This document shows positions 1 through 9,715 of a stretch of 64,000 bases of DNA, piece after piece. How positions within the stretch are numbered: the first letter of the stretch is position 1; each line of letters starts with the position of its first letter. The stretch is taken from assembly GCF_947504145.1 (NCBI RefSeq), contig NZ_CANNGQ010000004.1, positions 372,001 through 436,000 on the forward strand, given 5' to 3'. Under the pieces are notes generated by a model. The model did not search any database. It saw nothing but the letters and a program-made list of their open reading frames with translations, and had not been told where the DNA came from. The position numbers and the translations under genes were made by a program. The DNA is from an uncultured Microbulbifer sp. (lineage in GTDB: Bacteria > Pseudomonadota > Gammaproteobacteria > Pseudomonadales > Cellvibrionaceae).

Positions 1-147
1 GATGAATCTCGTATTATTTTAGACATGGCAAATGGAATAATAGTGAAGGCCATAGAATCCGATAATCGGAACCGCTTTCGAAGCCCAACATTGTACGACA
101 GTTAGCCGACTAATTGACTTCAAAAAATAAAATTAGCGGCCAAAGTG

Positions 148-173
148 TGTGAGCGTAGATAGCCTACGCTCAC
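148..173 (-). terminator. possible terminator hairpin after fpr
   Basis: A 10-bp inverted repeat (GTGAGCGTAG / CTACGCTCAC) with a 5-base loop lies about 60 bases past the fpr stop codon. Read on the minus strand it is followed, after roughly a dozen bases, by a T-rich stretch. The gap between stem and T-tract makes it an imperfect intrinsic terminator. Confidence 0.4.
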
Positions 174-234
174 CTTCGTAAAGGCTCATTCCTTACCCAA
201 GGTTACGACGAGCACCCCAGCCAGACTTCAACCT

Positions 235-1011
235 TCACTTTTCTACAAATGCACGCTCGATCACATACTCGTGAGGCACCCCCGCACGCGTTTCGCGGAA
301 TCCCCAGTCATCAAGAATAGAGGTGAGATCTTTCAGCATGGCTGGAGAGCCACACAACATGAATCGGTCCTCATCCACATTCGGCTGGGGCAGGTCAAGA
401 TCTTTAAAGATTTTTCCAGACAGCATCAGATCGGTGAGACGCCCATTGTTGCGATATGCTTCACGAGTTACTGTCGGATAATAAAGTAGCCCCTCACGAA
501 CCATTTCTCCGAAGTACTCGTGCTCAGGCAGCTCTTTTTCAATGTGATCCTGGTAGGCGAGCTCAGAGGTAAACCGTACACCGTGGGCGAGAATGACATG
601 GTCAAAACGCTCATAAACATCTGGGTCCTTGATGATGCTCATAAAAGGCGCCAAGCCCGTTCCTGTGGATAGTAACCATAACCGCTTACCTGGCAACAGA
701 TGGTCCGCTACCAGAGTACCCGTCGGCTTGCGGCTTACAAAAATTTCGTCGCCCGGCTTTATTTTCTGCAGCTGCGACGTCAATGGGCCATCTGGAACTT
801 TGATACTGAAAAATTCCAGCTCATCTTCGTAGTTAGCACTCGCAATGGAGTAAGCACGCAAAAGCGGTCGGCCGTTCGGTTGCTCGAGCCCAATCATGGT
901 GAAGTGACCGTTCTCGAAACGGAACCCCGGGTCGCGACTGGTTTTAAAGCTGAACAGGGTTTCATTCCAATGATGGACTTCGAGTACCGTTTCTTTATTC
1001 AGATTTGACAT
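235..1011 (-). CDS. fpr: ferredoxin--NADP reductase
   Basis: FAD flavoprotein that exchanges electrons between NADPH and ferredoxin or flavodoxin in the cytoplasm; in related bacteria it supports redox balance and oxidative stress defence. The FAD-binding motif RAYSIAS and the nucleotide-binding segment STGTGLAPFMSI are both present, followed by the AHGVR and LCGSPAM segments and a C-terminal end in FVEK, all typical of the bacterial Fpr subclass of about 258 residues. I chose the ATG that starts MSNLNKETV, which gives the usual family length; a GTG 54 bases upstream (1065) would add 18 unconserved residues. A candidate promoter lies about 90 bases upstream. It stands alone beside the polysaccharide locus. 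Confidence 0.93.
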   Translation of the reverse strand: MSNLNKETVLEVHHWNETLFSFKTSRDPGFRFENGHFTMIGLEQPNGRPLLRAYSIASANYEDELEFFSIKVPDGPLTSQLQKIKPGDEIFVSRKPTGTLVADHLLPGKRLWLLSTGTGLAPFMSIIKDPDVYERFDHVILAHGVRFTSELAYQDHIEKELPEHEYFGEMVREGLLYYPTVTREAYRNNGRLTDLMLSGKIFKDLDLPQPNVDEDRFMLCGSPAMLKDLTSILDDWGFRETRAGVPHEYVIERAFVEK

Positions 1012-1102
1012 ATGTTTAGAACCACTAACTACCTTAGATAATACGTGTATTCTACCTTTAGCCACATTATTCGACTAACAGAACAATCTGATGATATATA
1101 TC

Positions 1103-1131
1103 TATTAAGCAGATATACAGTTGCAGGTCAA
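1103..1131 (-). promoter_or_regulatory. candidate sigma-70 promoter for fpr
   Basis: On the minus strand TTGACC is followed after 17 bases by TTAATA, about 90 bases ahead of the chosen fpr ATG. Spacing is ideal and the -35 is near consensus; the -10 is weaker. A 7-bp inverted repeat (TATATCT/AGATATA) overlaps the -10 area. Not supported by anything beyond sequence match. Confidence 0.35.
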
Positions 1132-1170
1132 CACTCGCACTTGTTGGCCTGACTATACGTCGAGCACCCT

Positions 1171-1785
1171 CTACCTAAACTGATTCCGAAGTTTCATCAG
1201 TAACGGAAACCGTCTTAATCTCGATTTAACCCATATAGGTAGCGGGAAGGCCTTGTTGGCAGCAGGGTAAGCATGGCTACCGCCTTTTATACCCAGGAAA
1301 TCTTCCAGCAGGGTCATTTTGGAATCGGACCCAATTGGGAGCACAAGTAAGTCACTATCTCGGTCGCGAAAGTAGTCAAGGACGTCATCTACGTGATTAG
1401 AGTACGCCGATCGGAAACGCTCTCTATTAAAAACCGAACTACCGTAAAGCGCCTTATGCAATTGCTTCTCAGCCTCAGAACTGGTTAGAACATCATTAAA
1501 ATGATTCTCACACGACTTCAGCCAGCCATTGACATCTCTTGTTGTGAGGATAAATTTCGACCCCGGGTAACGCCTGTCCAGTTGTTTGTAGTAGTAGGCA
1601 ATTTCAATATCGGTAGCGGAATCGACATCATCGAGCTGTGAATAGTCAAAGGTTAGTCCTTTTGGGTCACGGAAGGATAACCACTGAGAGGGATTGTGTA
1701 TTGAATTTTTATACCCGAGTATCTTCAGCGCTTTTGTTAAGCTGCTTGTTCCTGTCTTGGACAAGCCAATTCCAAAAATCTTCAT
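1171..1785 (-). CDS. sulfotransferase family protein (short)
   Basis: Probable PAPS-dependent sulfotransferase of about 204 residues. The N-terminus carries the P-loop-like 5'-phosphosulfate-binding motif GIGLSKTGTSSL, and TTRDVNGWLKSCENHF fits the 3'-phosphate-binding region, as in small bacterial Sulfotransfer_4-type proteins. I chose the second ATG (1785) because AGGA sits six bases before it, while it overlaps the first ATG at 1791. It lies at the edge of the polysaccharide locus, apart from the two other sulfotransferases, so a role in modifying the polymer or a small-molecule acceptor is inference. The acceptor cannot be read from sequence. Confidence 0.75.
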   Translation of the reverse strand: MKIFGIGLSKTGTSSLTKALKILGYKNSIHNPSQWLSFRDPKGLTFDYSQLDDVDSATDIEIAYYYKQLDRRYPGSKFILTTRDVNGWLKSCENHFNDVLTSSEAEKQLHKALYGSSVFNRERFRSAYSNHVDDVLDYFRDRDSDLLVLPIGSDSKMTLLEDFLGIKGGSHAYPAANKAFPLPIWVKSRLRRFPLLMKLRNQFR

Positions 1786-2493
1786 AATCATCCTGATTTA
1801 GTATCGGAGTTTACAGGCTATCCGGCGAGGCCACGCACAACTGTTACTAAAGCAAAGTCATTCCGCATTGATTTTCACCAAAACATCCTTTGAAAATTGG
1901 CATCACATATAGGATTAGATGCCTTTGAGAATAAAAAATATTTACTGGCAGTGATGGCTTCCAGGAAAGCTATCGCACTTGGTACAATGAGCATATCGTA
2001 ATATCTGATACAGCTGAATCCCTATCTGCGTAAGGGTGCCAACAATCTATTCTTGACGAACGCAGTTGATGCTGGCGAGTTGCAACAACCTGAGGCCATC
2101 ACGCTTACATAAAGTCAGTATCAGAACGTATTCCAGCTACTAACTAGTAAACACCAGGGGAATTCTCTACCTTTCATTCCACGACCATTCACTTGTGTAT
2201 ACTCGGCGGGACTGCCTTCTGCCAAAAAATTGACGTCATTCGGACGCCGCCTCTCTCGTTTACAAGGGTATTATTTGCATGAGGCGACGCTGCACGCTGG
2301 TGAAGAGCTGCGCTACCAGTTAACATTGCGTTAACACTGCAAATTTTTGAACGGCGGCACCAGCGGCTTTTTATCTGTAAATCTTGTGCCATATTGTTGA
2401 GTATTTTGCTAACCAAGTTTTTTATTCGCTAGCAAACATTTTAAAATTGAAGTTTGCATTCATGGAAGAAATATACAGGCTGGAGCTTCAACA
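1786..2493. other. 700-bp intergenic stretch without a convincing gene
   Basis: AT-rich spacer between a minus-strand sulfotransferase and a plus-strand glycosyltransferase. The only sizeable open frame (minus strand, 75 codons, 2189-2416) has no ribosome binding site, no recognisable motif and a random-looking composition. No transposon ends or clear hairpins were found. It should hold both divergent promoters. Confidence 0.5.
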
Positions 2494-3564
2494 TTGAGAA
2501 TCTGTTTCCTGCACCCCGAACCTAACTATTCGGGTGGATGTCGCGTAGTCGCGATTTACGCGGAGGGCCTCGCAGCTCTAGGGCACGAGGTCTTAATAGT
2601 CTGCGCGTTCGGACGCCCCCGATCTAGAAACCCGATAAAGTGGCTAAAGAACATCGCACAGAAAAAAAGTGACCGAGAACATCTTGAGAAGTCACACTTT
2701 TCGGGCTTATCGAATGTCGGTATTAAGCTGTTTCCGGGAAAGAAGGTACTTAAGGACGGCGATATTCCAGATTCTGACGTCGTTATAGCGACCTGGTGGA
2801 AAACCGCAAGCTGGGTCAATCGTCTCCGTGAAAGCAAAGGAAAGAAGTTCTACTTTGTCCAACATCACGAAATACATCCACACTTCCCCATTAGAGAAGT
2901 CGAGGCCAGCTATCGCTACCCTATGGAGAAAATCGTCATCGCCAACTGGTTGGCTAAGGTTATGGCTGAAAAGTATGGGGATACAAACGTTAAGCTGGTG
3001 CCAAATGCTGTCGATAAATCCATGTTTTATTCAGATAAGCAGCCAGATAGTAGCAGTACAGTTTTTTGTACGATGTACTCGAAACGGAAGTTTAAAGGTT
3101 TCGACGTAACAATATCTGCATTTCTTCATGCGAAAAAGATACATCCGAACATTCAGCTCATAATATTCGGCCGCGAAGACATAGTTAGGAACGCATCTAT
3201 AGATGGAGTAACAATACTGGAGAACCCAAGCCAATCTCAAATACGGGAAACTTATGCCAGGTCAGATGGTTATATTTTTAGCAGCCGTACAGAAGGTTTT
3301 GGTCTGCCAATTCTTGAGGCTCTCGCCTGTGGGTGTCCAGTAATCGCAACCAAGGCCGGCTGTGCCGTAGATTACATTCAGCCTGGCAAAAATGGTTATC
3401 TTTCCGATGTAGATGATGTGTTGAGCCAATCAACTTCTATTCAAAAAATAACTGCTATGACAAACGCTGAGAGGCTGATAATGCGAAATCACTCTATTAG
3501 TTCTGTTACTAACGTATCTTGGGAAAATTCGATTGTGCTTTTTGAAAATGCGCTTATAGGCTAG
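2494..3564 (+). CDS. family 4 glycosyltransferase (GT-B fold)
   Basis: Likely transfers a sugar from a nucleotide donor to a lipid-linked glycan on the cytoplasmic face during polysaccharide assembly. The N-terminus (PNYSGGCRVV... GLAALGHEV) is the usual acceptor-side Rossmann start, and SRTEGFGLPILEALACG near residue 270 is the E-x7-E donor-binding signature of the GT1/GT4 C-terminal domain. The start is TTG: GGAG lies eight bases upstream, and the nearest upstream ATG (2462) opens a different frame that stops at 2497. At 356 residues it is complete. It is the only plus-strand gene of the locus, convergent with the next glycosyltransferase. Confidence 0.85.
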   Translation: MRICFLHPEPNYSGGCRVVAIYAEGLAALGHEVLIVCAFGRPRSRNPIKWLKNIAQKKSDREHLEKSHFSGLSNVGIKLFPGKKVLKDGDIPDSDVVIATWWKTASWVNRLRESKGKKFYFVQHHEIHPHFPIREVEASYRYPMEKIVIANWLAKVMAEKYGDTNVKLVPNAVDKSMFYSDKQPDSSSTVFCTMYSKRKFKGFDVTISAFLHAKKIHPNIQLIIFGREDIVRNASIDGVTILENPSQSQIRETYARSDGYIFSSRTEGFGLPILEALACGCPVIATKAGCAVDYIQPGKNGYLSDVDDVLSQSTSIQKITAMTNAERLIMRNHSISSVTNVSWENSIVLFENALIG

Positions 3565-3574
3565 CATCCGAAAG

Positions 3575-4885
3575 TTAATACGGAAGTTCTGGTTTGTCAG
3601 ACTCCCCAAGTACCCAGGAGTATATTCTTAGAGTATTTTCAGCCTTTGAACTCCAAGTGAATTTTTCTTTCACTTTCAATATCCCGTGTTTACTTTTCTC
3701 ACTTAAATCGTCTGGGTTATCTATAATTCTATTAATCAATACTTTCAGCCTGGCTTCAATCTCTTGTTGGTTACCCAACTCAATCAGATAACCGCAGCTA
3801 TCATCCACAAGCTCAGAAGGACCGGCATAATCAACAACAATTGGGACGATTCCGCATGCCATTGCCTCCAAAATAACTCCGCCACCGAACTCTCTGATGC
3901 TTGGGAAAATAAGCACATCAATATCTTTTAGGTATGCGGTTAACTCAGAATGCTGCACATTGCCATGCAGCGTGATGCTTTTTTCCAGCCCTAATGACTC
4001 GATTTGGCCTCGTAACTTCGACATTTCTGGCCCAGCGCCAAAAATGTCATAATAAATTTCACCCTTTAAAGCCGCATGCTCAATGGCGTTAATCGCCATA
4101 TCAACGCCCTTGTACGGAACAAGGCGGCCTATAAATGCTGCCCTCAAGGGGTGTTTGACGTGAGACTTCCTGATACCTAATTCAAATCTTTGTGTATCTA
4201 TCCCGTTTTCGGGCATATAGAGCACTTGTTTATTTGTATATTCCGGCAACTGCTGCTGGACCGCTCGAGACCCCGCTAAAATTGCCGAGCTTGTTTTCCG
4301 CATTGATTTATAGCCTGGCAGGAATTTATATGCTTGCCGGAATTTTGTCAGCCACTCTTTTTCTTGTTTTTTACGGTCGCTGAACTGCACTGGCCAGTCA
4401 ACCCCTCCATTCATAGGGCCTACGACAAACGGAACACCGATCGATTTCAATTTTTTAGCGAGATAGCTCGGCGCTGTCGGGCTCACCGGGGTAACTCTGT
4501 GTACTACGTCGAATTCCCCTGACTTCAACCGGTGAGAGAACGTTTTCCAGCACTTGTACTCGAAATAGGGGTATATAAAGGACTGAAAGGCCGTGGCCAC
4601 GGTCCAGGCCAGCTTATCTCCACCGCGGATGATACGGGAGAGAATATTTATTGGCTTAGCAATAAACTCTGTATTTAGCGCAGTGAATTCCCTGCCTTCA
4701 GTCCAGCCGTGCCGCTCAATAGCCTCTTTATTTCTTATTTGTGTTACGAGATGAATGTCGCATACACGTCCTATCGCCTCCGTATAAGACCAACCAATCA
4801 GAGGTACGCTAGTCCACTCTGGATTCGCTGCCTCAGCCAAAATAAGGACCTTATATTTTTTCACGCCCATATGTATATCTGCCAA
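3575..4885 (-). CDS. family 4 glycosyltransferase
   Basis: GT-B glycosyltransferase of about 436 residues. The motif FGGGVILEAMACGIVPIV near residue 345 is the donor-binding region, preceded by AAFIGRLVPYKGVDMAINA, the hallmark of the second Rossmann domain. The reading frame opens with TTG at 4885, eight bases after the stop of the upstream glycosyltransferase; no good ribosome binding site precedes it, and an ATG at 4870 (MGVKKYKVLIL) is an equally good start. It and the upstream family 2 enzyme form a two-gene unit. The sugar and linkage cannot be predicted. Confidence 0.83.
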   Translation of the reverse strand: MADIHMGVKKYKVLILAEAANPEWTSVPLIGWSYTEAIGRVCDIHLVTQIRNKEAIERHGWTEGREFTALNTEFIAKPINILSRIIRGGDKLAWTVATAFQSFIYPYFEYKCWKTFSHRLKSGEFDVVHRVTPVSPTAPSYLAKKLKSIGVPFVVGPMNGGVDWPVQFSDRKKQEKEWLTKFRQAYKFLPGYKSMRKTSSAILAGSRAVQQQLPEYTNKQVLYMPENGIDTQRFELGIRKSHVKHPLRAAFIGRLVPYKGVDMAINAIEHAALKGEIYYDIFGAGPEMSKLRGQIESLGLEKSITLHGNVQHSELTAYLKDIDVLIFPSIREFGGGVILEAMACGIVPIVVDYAGPSELVDDSCGYLIELGNQQEIEARLKVLINRIIDNPDDLSEKSKHGILKVKEKFTWSSKAENTLRIYSWVLGESDKPELPY

Positions 4886-4892
4886 TAATTAA

Positions 4893-5927
4893 CTACTTAT
4901 TAAGGACGAGCTTTTCCTGCATCGAGCAGAATTTTTGAACACTGTTTTGCATGTTCGCGTTCAGCAGTGTTCCTATTGAATATACTCCACGAATAATCCC
5001 CCTAAATCTCGGGAATAGTGGGTCCCGATAATATACGTCTTTTGCAGCTTCGATCATCGAGCGCCGTAATAAAAACTTCCACAGTCGAAACTTTGAGCTT
5101 TTGAGGTCAGGGCTATTGATTCTGTGCAAAAACACAAGATTTATCGCGGTTAGTGCGGTCGTGGTATAAGTACTCAAGCGCCCGCCGGGAGAGCCTATGT
5201 GATGAAGTTTCGCATCCAGCGACTTTAACAGTAATCCAGACCTTGAGGCTCTGTAGGTAATATCGCTGTCTTCTTCGGCGGAATACCTGAGCAACCTGTT
5301 ATCGAATTTTTCTCTCGTGGCAATGCTTCTGCGCATCGTCAATGAGAATCCAGGCAATGTGCGACAGAATGCAACATTGAAGTCTGTTAAAAACTGGGGA
5401 ACGTCGTGGCTGGGAAATTTGTCTTCGTAGGGCAAAAACCGATCGTTCGCTTTTAAAACAGAACGCGCCGCCTTTTTTAGTACCCCTCCCCCGGGGCTCG
5501 AAGATAGGGGAGTCGCCTCACTTGAGCTGGAGCAATTCAGCGGGCTTTCGGCCACGTTTGCTCCGGCAACAGCTGCAATCATTTTATTTTTATCGGCGTT
5601 ATAGACCTCCATGATCCGCTCGGCGCAATCTGGATACATTAATGTATCATCGTCGATAAAAAACAATACCTCCGCAGTGCAACGGTCAGCGGCCTGGTTG
5701 CGTTGTGCCGCAGCGGAGCGCACTAGTGCCTCTTCATATACAAGTTTTATAGCAGGTACGCTTTGCAGAAGCGACTCCACCGCCACCATGTTTTCGTGCC
5801 AAAGCCGACTGCCATCAACAATTACAATTTCCTTTGGGAGGAAAGTTTGAGCAAGCACACAGCGAACGCATTGTTCAAGTACTTCCCTGCGTTCATAAGT
5901 TGCCAAAGCCAAAGACCAACTCATCAT
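4893..5927 (-). CDS. family 2 glycosyltransferase (GT-A fold)
   Basis: Inverting-type family 2 glycosyltransferase of 344 residues. LALATYERREVLEQCVRCV is the standard N-terminal strand and helix; FFIDDDTLMYPDC supplies the DxD metal and nucleotide-sugar site near residue 92. AEEDSDITYRASRSG further on resembles the ED acceptor-site segment of the family. There is no obvious multi-pass membrane domain, so it probably acts at the inner face of the inner membrane on a lipid-linked intermediate. Eight bases separate it from the following family 4 enzyme, suggesting co-transcription. Confidence 0.82.
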   Translation of the reverse strand: MMSWSLALATYERREVLEQCVRCVLAQTFLPKEIVIVDGSRLWHENMVAVESLLQSVPAIKLVYEEALVRSAAAQRNQAADRCTAEVLFFIDDDTLMYPDCAERIMEVYNADKNKMIAAVAGANVAESPLNCSSSSEATPLSSSPGGGVLKKAARSVLKANDRFLPYEDKFPSHDVPQFLTDFNVAFCRTLPGFSLTMRRSIATREKFDNRLLRYSAEEDSDITYRASRSGLLLKSLDAKLHHIGSPGGRLSTYTTTALTAINLVFLHRINSPDLKSSKFRLWKFLLRRSMIEAAKDVYYRDPLFPRFRGIIRGVYSIGTLLNANMQNSVQKFCSMQEKLVLNK

Positions 5928-6107
5928 GTTATCGTTCCCTGAAAGCGTGAGTAGAAGGTGAGATACGGCACTGTTTATTAGGATTCATTCTAACATTAAT
6001 GGGGTGTAAACAGCGACGGATAGGGCAGCCAGAACTGTCGCCAATATCATCTTTTTGGCGTGCCAGATCCAGAGTTTGACAATAGCGAAGAAGTGGAGAT
6101 GGGCCGA

Positions 6108-6139
6108 TAAAAAAAGCCCCGATTGTGGGTCGGGGCTTT
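6108..6139 (-). terminator. intrinsic terminator after the beta-helix lipoprotein gene
   Basis: Ten-base-pair stem AAAGCCCCGA / TCGGGGCTTT with a seven-base loop, followed on the minus strand by further T residues, starting seven bases after the stop codon at 6146. Textbook rho-independent form. Confidence 0.85.
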
Positions 6140-6145
6140 GAGGGA

Positions 6146-8956
6146 TCAGTCGATAAGGAAGCCTTCTCTTAGATAGTCATTAATGGCTGGCGCTGAATAT
6201 CTTGCGTCCCAGGACTGTAATGGGCGCTCTTTCACCACATCCATAAAGGCGTCGAAGCTTCTCTCGCCTCCCAGATAAGCGTTGTAGTCCGCTAACGTAC
6301 GCTCAGGATCTCGATAGCCGGCGCTCGCTTCATTGCCGTCTTCGAACTTGTACTCGATATTCCCAGACATTTGAACATTGCTACTTACTGCGAAGCCCTT
6401 GATGTTCAATGTTGAGTAGTCTTGAGTTTCGTTGGGGCTGCGCTTGGAAACAATATTGTTCTGTGCAACGAAATCAGCCAGCTCACCACCGAGGTTGATT
6501 CCGTAAAGCGCACCGGTACAGAGATTGTTACCTGAGCAGGCATCGATGCCCTTGTGCATGCTCTGTCCTTCAGAAACTACATTGTCATAGGCGTACGCAC
6601 GAGTTCCTGCCGGAATATCAATGACGTTATAGCCTATGAGCAAGCCAATCGCATTGCGAGCAAAGAAGTTGTTTTCAGCGAGGCCCCCTGACCGCATTTG
6701 TACACCATGACTTGATGCCCTTACGGAAATATTTCCCTTAAACAGAAGTTTGTTCCCGTTTGAGCCGGCTTGGAGGTAGACATTGTGGTTAAACATATTT
6801 GCGCCGGCGCCAGCGACGTCCGGATTCCATCCGCCATAGTCGAGCACGTTTTCTTCGATGGTCAATTGCTCGACACCTTTAGCAAATATATTTGATGGCC
6901 GATGTGACCTGCTGGTGCTAGTCCCGGAAATGTAGGCACCGGTAAAGATATTGCGCCTCACGGTAAAGGCACCGACTTTGCTGCCCTCCCACTCTTGAAT
7001 TACGATTTCGGTGTGATCGATAAGGCAGTCTTCGATCAAAATATCATGATTGGGCCCCATAAATGACAGCGTATCGTCGTCTACAGGGTCAAATCCTGAG
7101 TTTGATCTGTCTTTTTTGTACGCGTAAAAATGCAGACCAATATAGCTGATGTATTTAGAGTCACCGTGGATGTGCCGCAGGTGGCTGCCGGATGAGATGA
7201 TTTTTGGGCGTGGTCCATCGCCATAGAAAGCCATCACGGCCGGCTCATCTGCCGACTTGCCGTTAGGTATCTTGATGTTTCCAGTGTTCCAGCTGTCTCC
7301 TCGCTTGAGATAGATATGATCCGGGTAGCCCACACGCATCTTTTCAATACCCGCCTGGATAGTCTTACACGGCGAACTCTCGGAAAGGCAACTGTTAGTA
7401 TTGCTACCAGACGAGTTACTCACATAGATCACCCGCGAGTCAGTCGAGGGCATGATCATTGTGAAGCCTTCGCTCGTGTACTGCGGGGGGTTACCAGCAC
7501 TGATCGGGTCAGTCACTTCGATTGAAACTGTTGCTTTCGCGACCTCCGATTCTTGGCGAATCTCATACACGAATTGATCCGTCCCTGTAAACTCAGGATT
7601 GGGCTGATACAAGAACATCCCTGTAGCATCCATTTCTATGCTCCCAGATTTAGGTTCCACAGATACTGTGAATGTCGCGCTATTCCGATCAACAGTGTCG
7701 TTATTGAAGACAGCATTGCGCTCTGATGTTTCGAGTGTGCCGCCCATTTGCATCTGATAGAAATCGTTAGCAGCGAAGATCGCAGATTCGCTAAATCCGA
7801 CGATACTAAACTCGAGTACAAACGGCTTGCCGGCTTCACCCTCTTTATTTTTCTCTGAATAGGGCGTAACCGTCAGCACATAGTCGCCGGATGGCAGGAC
7901 TGATGAGCTGACACTTAAGTGCTCACCGCCATGGGCAGCAGTGTATGCCAGTGTATTTTCATAGCGATCTATTATTAAGTCGTTCAGGCCTTTTTCACGG
8001 AGGGTAAACGCAACACTTCTGGTGAGCTCATCATTGACTGGCTCGGCCACGAAATTATATAGGTCTGAAGAAAGCGTGTTTAAGTCTATTACGTCGCCAT
8101 TAGAAAGCCTTGATTCAAACACCAAAATGTTATCTTCACTATCAACAGTGACAAAGTCAATCGCAGCGATTGCTGGCACCGTTAACTGAGGCCCGCCATC
8201 TTCCCCATCTATAACGGTAAAATTGATTATTTGACTATTCCCCTCCTCCCCGGTTTTGTCTGGGCCGGCATAGGGAGTCACGGCAAGACTGTAGGCACCG
8301 GGGGGAAACTCGCCATTATCGATTTGTAGATTGTCACTTTCAATCGCCATGGTATAGATGGCCACGTTTTCGTGACGATCGATGGACACGGGTCCATCCA
8401 GGAGAAAGTGAACACTGCCCGTCTTCGACTCGTCCTCCGACGTCGCTATCACATTTAGCTGATTTGTTGGAGCTTTCGAAAGGTCGACTACTGCCCCCTC
8501 TGCCAATTGGGTCAACTCGCTGTACCCAGCGTCAGAAAATGCAACTACGGATAGACTGTCAATAGGAGGCACATTAGTAGTTTCCGGAAGGGGATCTCCG
8601 GAATCTGACTCATTGACCACACGCACAGCCCGTGTTTTTTCAGCAGAAAGCCCCCCTGAATCTGTAACTCGATAAGTGACTGTATAGTTACCTACTTTAT
8701 CGGTGTCCAAGTCACTTTCGGTTACTACCTGGTCAGTCAACCCACCATCTTCTTTATCCGAGGCGCTAAAGCCGGGCTCTACAAAGTTGCCACCGACACT
8801 CAGTGACACCTCAGAGGCTCCTGCCAGGGAGATTCTGGGCGCGGAGTTTTCTTCACCTTTGCCTTTCCCGCCGCCGCCGCCGCCGCCGCCGCCGCAGCCT
8901 ACTGCCACACTGGAAATCAATATATAAAGCGTTAAATTTCGGAGCCTTCGTAACAT
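6146..8956 (-). CDS. beta-helix lipoprotein with Ig-like repeats
   Basis: Large lipoprotein (936 residues). A hydrophobic signal ends at Cys21 (VAVGC) and is followed by a run of nine glycines. Residues about 40-115 match the DUF5011-type Ig-like fold (GGNFVEPGFSASD, GNYTVTYRVTD). Two tandem units of about 115 residues follow (about 133-250 and 264-387), sharing IDRxEN, an aromatic-rich strand, VTPY and KxGExG. Residues about 395-485 look like a cadherin-like adhesin domain. From about residue 508 (VIYVSNSSGSNTNSC, CKTIQAGI) onward the many N-x-hydrophobic turns indicate a right-handed parallel beta-helix, the fold of many polysaccharide lyases and epimerases. Standing alone within the polysaccharide locus, it may bind or trim the polymer; enzyme activity is not shown. 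Confidence 0.75.
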   Translation of the reverse strand: MLRRLRNLTLYILISSVAVGCGGGGGGGGGKGKGEENSAPRISLAGASEVSLSVGGNFVEPGFSASDKEDGGLTDQVVTESDLDTDKVGNYTVTYRVTDSGGLSAEKTRAVRVVNESDSGDPLPETTNVPPIDSLSVVAFSDAGYSELTQLAEGAVVDLSKAPTNQLNVIATSEDESKTGSVHFLLDGPVSIDRHENVAIYTMAIESDNLQIDNGEFPPGAYSLAVTPYAGPDKTGEEGNSQIINFTVIDGEDGGPQLTVPAIAAIDFVTVDSEDNILVFESRLSNGDVIDLNTLSSDLYNFVAEPVNDELTRSVAFTLREKGLNDLIIDRYENTLAYTAAHGGEHLSVSSSVLPSGDYVLTVTPYSEKNKEGEAGKPFVLEFSIVGFSESAIFAANDFYQMQMGGTLETSERNAVFNNDTVDRNSATFTVSVEPKSGSIEMDATGMFLYQPNPEFTGTDQFVYEIRQESEVAKATVSIEVTDPISAGNPPQYTSEGFTMIMPSTDSRVIYVSNSSGSNTNSCLSESSPCKTIQAGIEKMRVGYPDHIYLKRGDSWNTGNIKIPNGKSADEPAVMAFYGDGPRPKIISSGSHLRHIHGDSKYISYIGLHFYAYKKDRSNSGFDPVDDDTLSFMGPNHDILIEDCLIDHTEIVIQEWEGSKVGAFTVRRNIFTGAYISGTSTSRSHRPSNIFAKGVEQLTIEENVLDYGGWNPDVAGAGANMFNHNVYLQAGSNGNKLLFKGNISVRASSHGVQMRSGGLAENNFFARNAIGLLIGYNVIDIPAGTRAYAYDNVVSEGQSMHKGIDACSGNNLCTGALYGINLGGELADFVAQNNIVSKRSPNETQDYSTLNIKGFAVSSNVQMSGNIEYKFEDGNEASAGYRDPERTLADYNAYLGGERSFDAFMDVVKERPLQSWDARYSAPAINDYLREGFLID
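8869..8897. repeat. CCG trinucleotide microsatellite
   Basis: About nine copies of CCG (plus strand), encoding the polyglycine run directly after the lipoprotein Cys on the minus strand. Length change by slippage would alter linker length in steps of one glycine without breaking the frame. Confidence 0.8.
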
Positions 8957-9715
8957 GGTTTTACCTCTACCTCGGGTAACTCGGAGCTGCGCATCTGTTC
9001 AATTAACATGGCGCAAGAGTGTTTACAGGTGTTCCTGAACTGGTCTAATCCTATGGGATTCAACCGCGACGCCACACATTTTGTGTTGTGGCCGAATAGC
9101 TTCAATGTTTGACTAGATACAGAGAAAAAGTCACGCAGTGCTGCGGCGCCCGTTCAGTTTGATACACGGGTACGCTCATCATGAGGGATAAGAGGACTAA
9201 ACACTGCCGGTGTGACCTAGTATGCGTAACCTAGATGCTTTATCCGCTTACTCACATAGTTAAAGCATTACGATTTCTAGAACTAAACCCGCACGTTTTG
9301 TGCCAGTTCACTTAAGATGTGTAAAAATTACCCTGTTTCGCAGTAAATATCAGGAAGCAATTCATATTTTTGCTAACGATAAGTTTGCTCTATTTTGATG
9401 ACTTACCCGATAGCCGAAGCACTATCTACGTCTAACTGGTTCAGCAATTCACAAGGCTATTTTTAATGGTTTGACCGAATACCCATTGGTCAATCAAATA
9501 GGCGCCAAACGTGATCACTAGCTCTGACCGTTAAATTTGTGGCAGGAAGCAATTCACGGATTTTTGACTTAGTGATGCGGAATGGTCATAAGTGCGGCGA
9601 GTGTAAATAACTGCCTCGCCGATGATACCCGTGGAAGGGGTAGGAAACTTGATACTGCTAAAACATATTGAGAATACCTTTGAACGCCTATTGCCCGCGA
9701 CGAATAATGAAAATA
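8957..9715. other. 760-bp intergenic stretch without a convincing gene
   Basis: AT-rich spacer between the polymerase-like gene and the beta-helix lipoprotein, both on the minus strand. A 62-codon frame (9531-9719) lacks a ribosome binding site and any motif. I saw no transposon ends or strong hairpins. A short direct repeat of the type 'gtgacctagtatgcgtaacctag' occurs near 9210-9232. The gap must carry the promoter of the lipoprotein gene. Confidence 0.5.

Noticed and set aside
2189..2416. 75-codon minus-strand frame upstream of the first family 4 glycosyltransferase
   Set aside because: No ribosome binding site, motif or coding-like codon use; likely chance in the intergenic gap.
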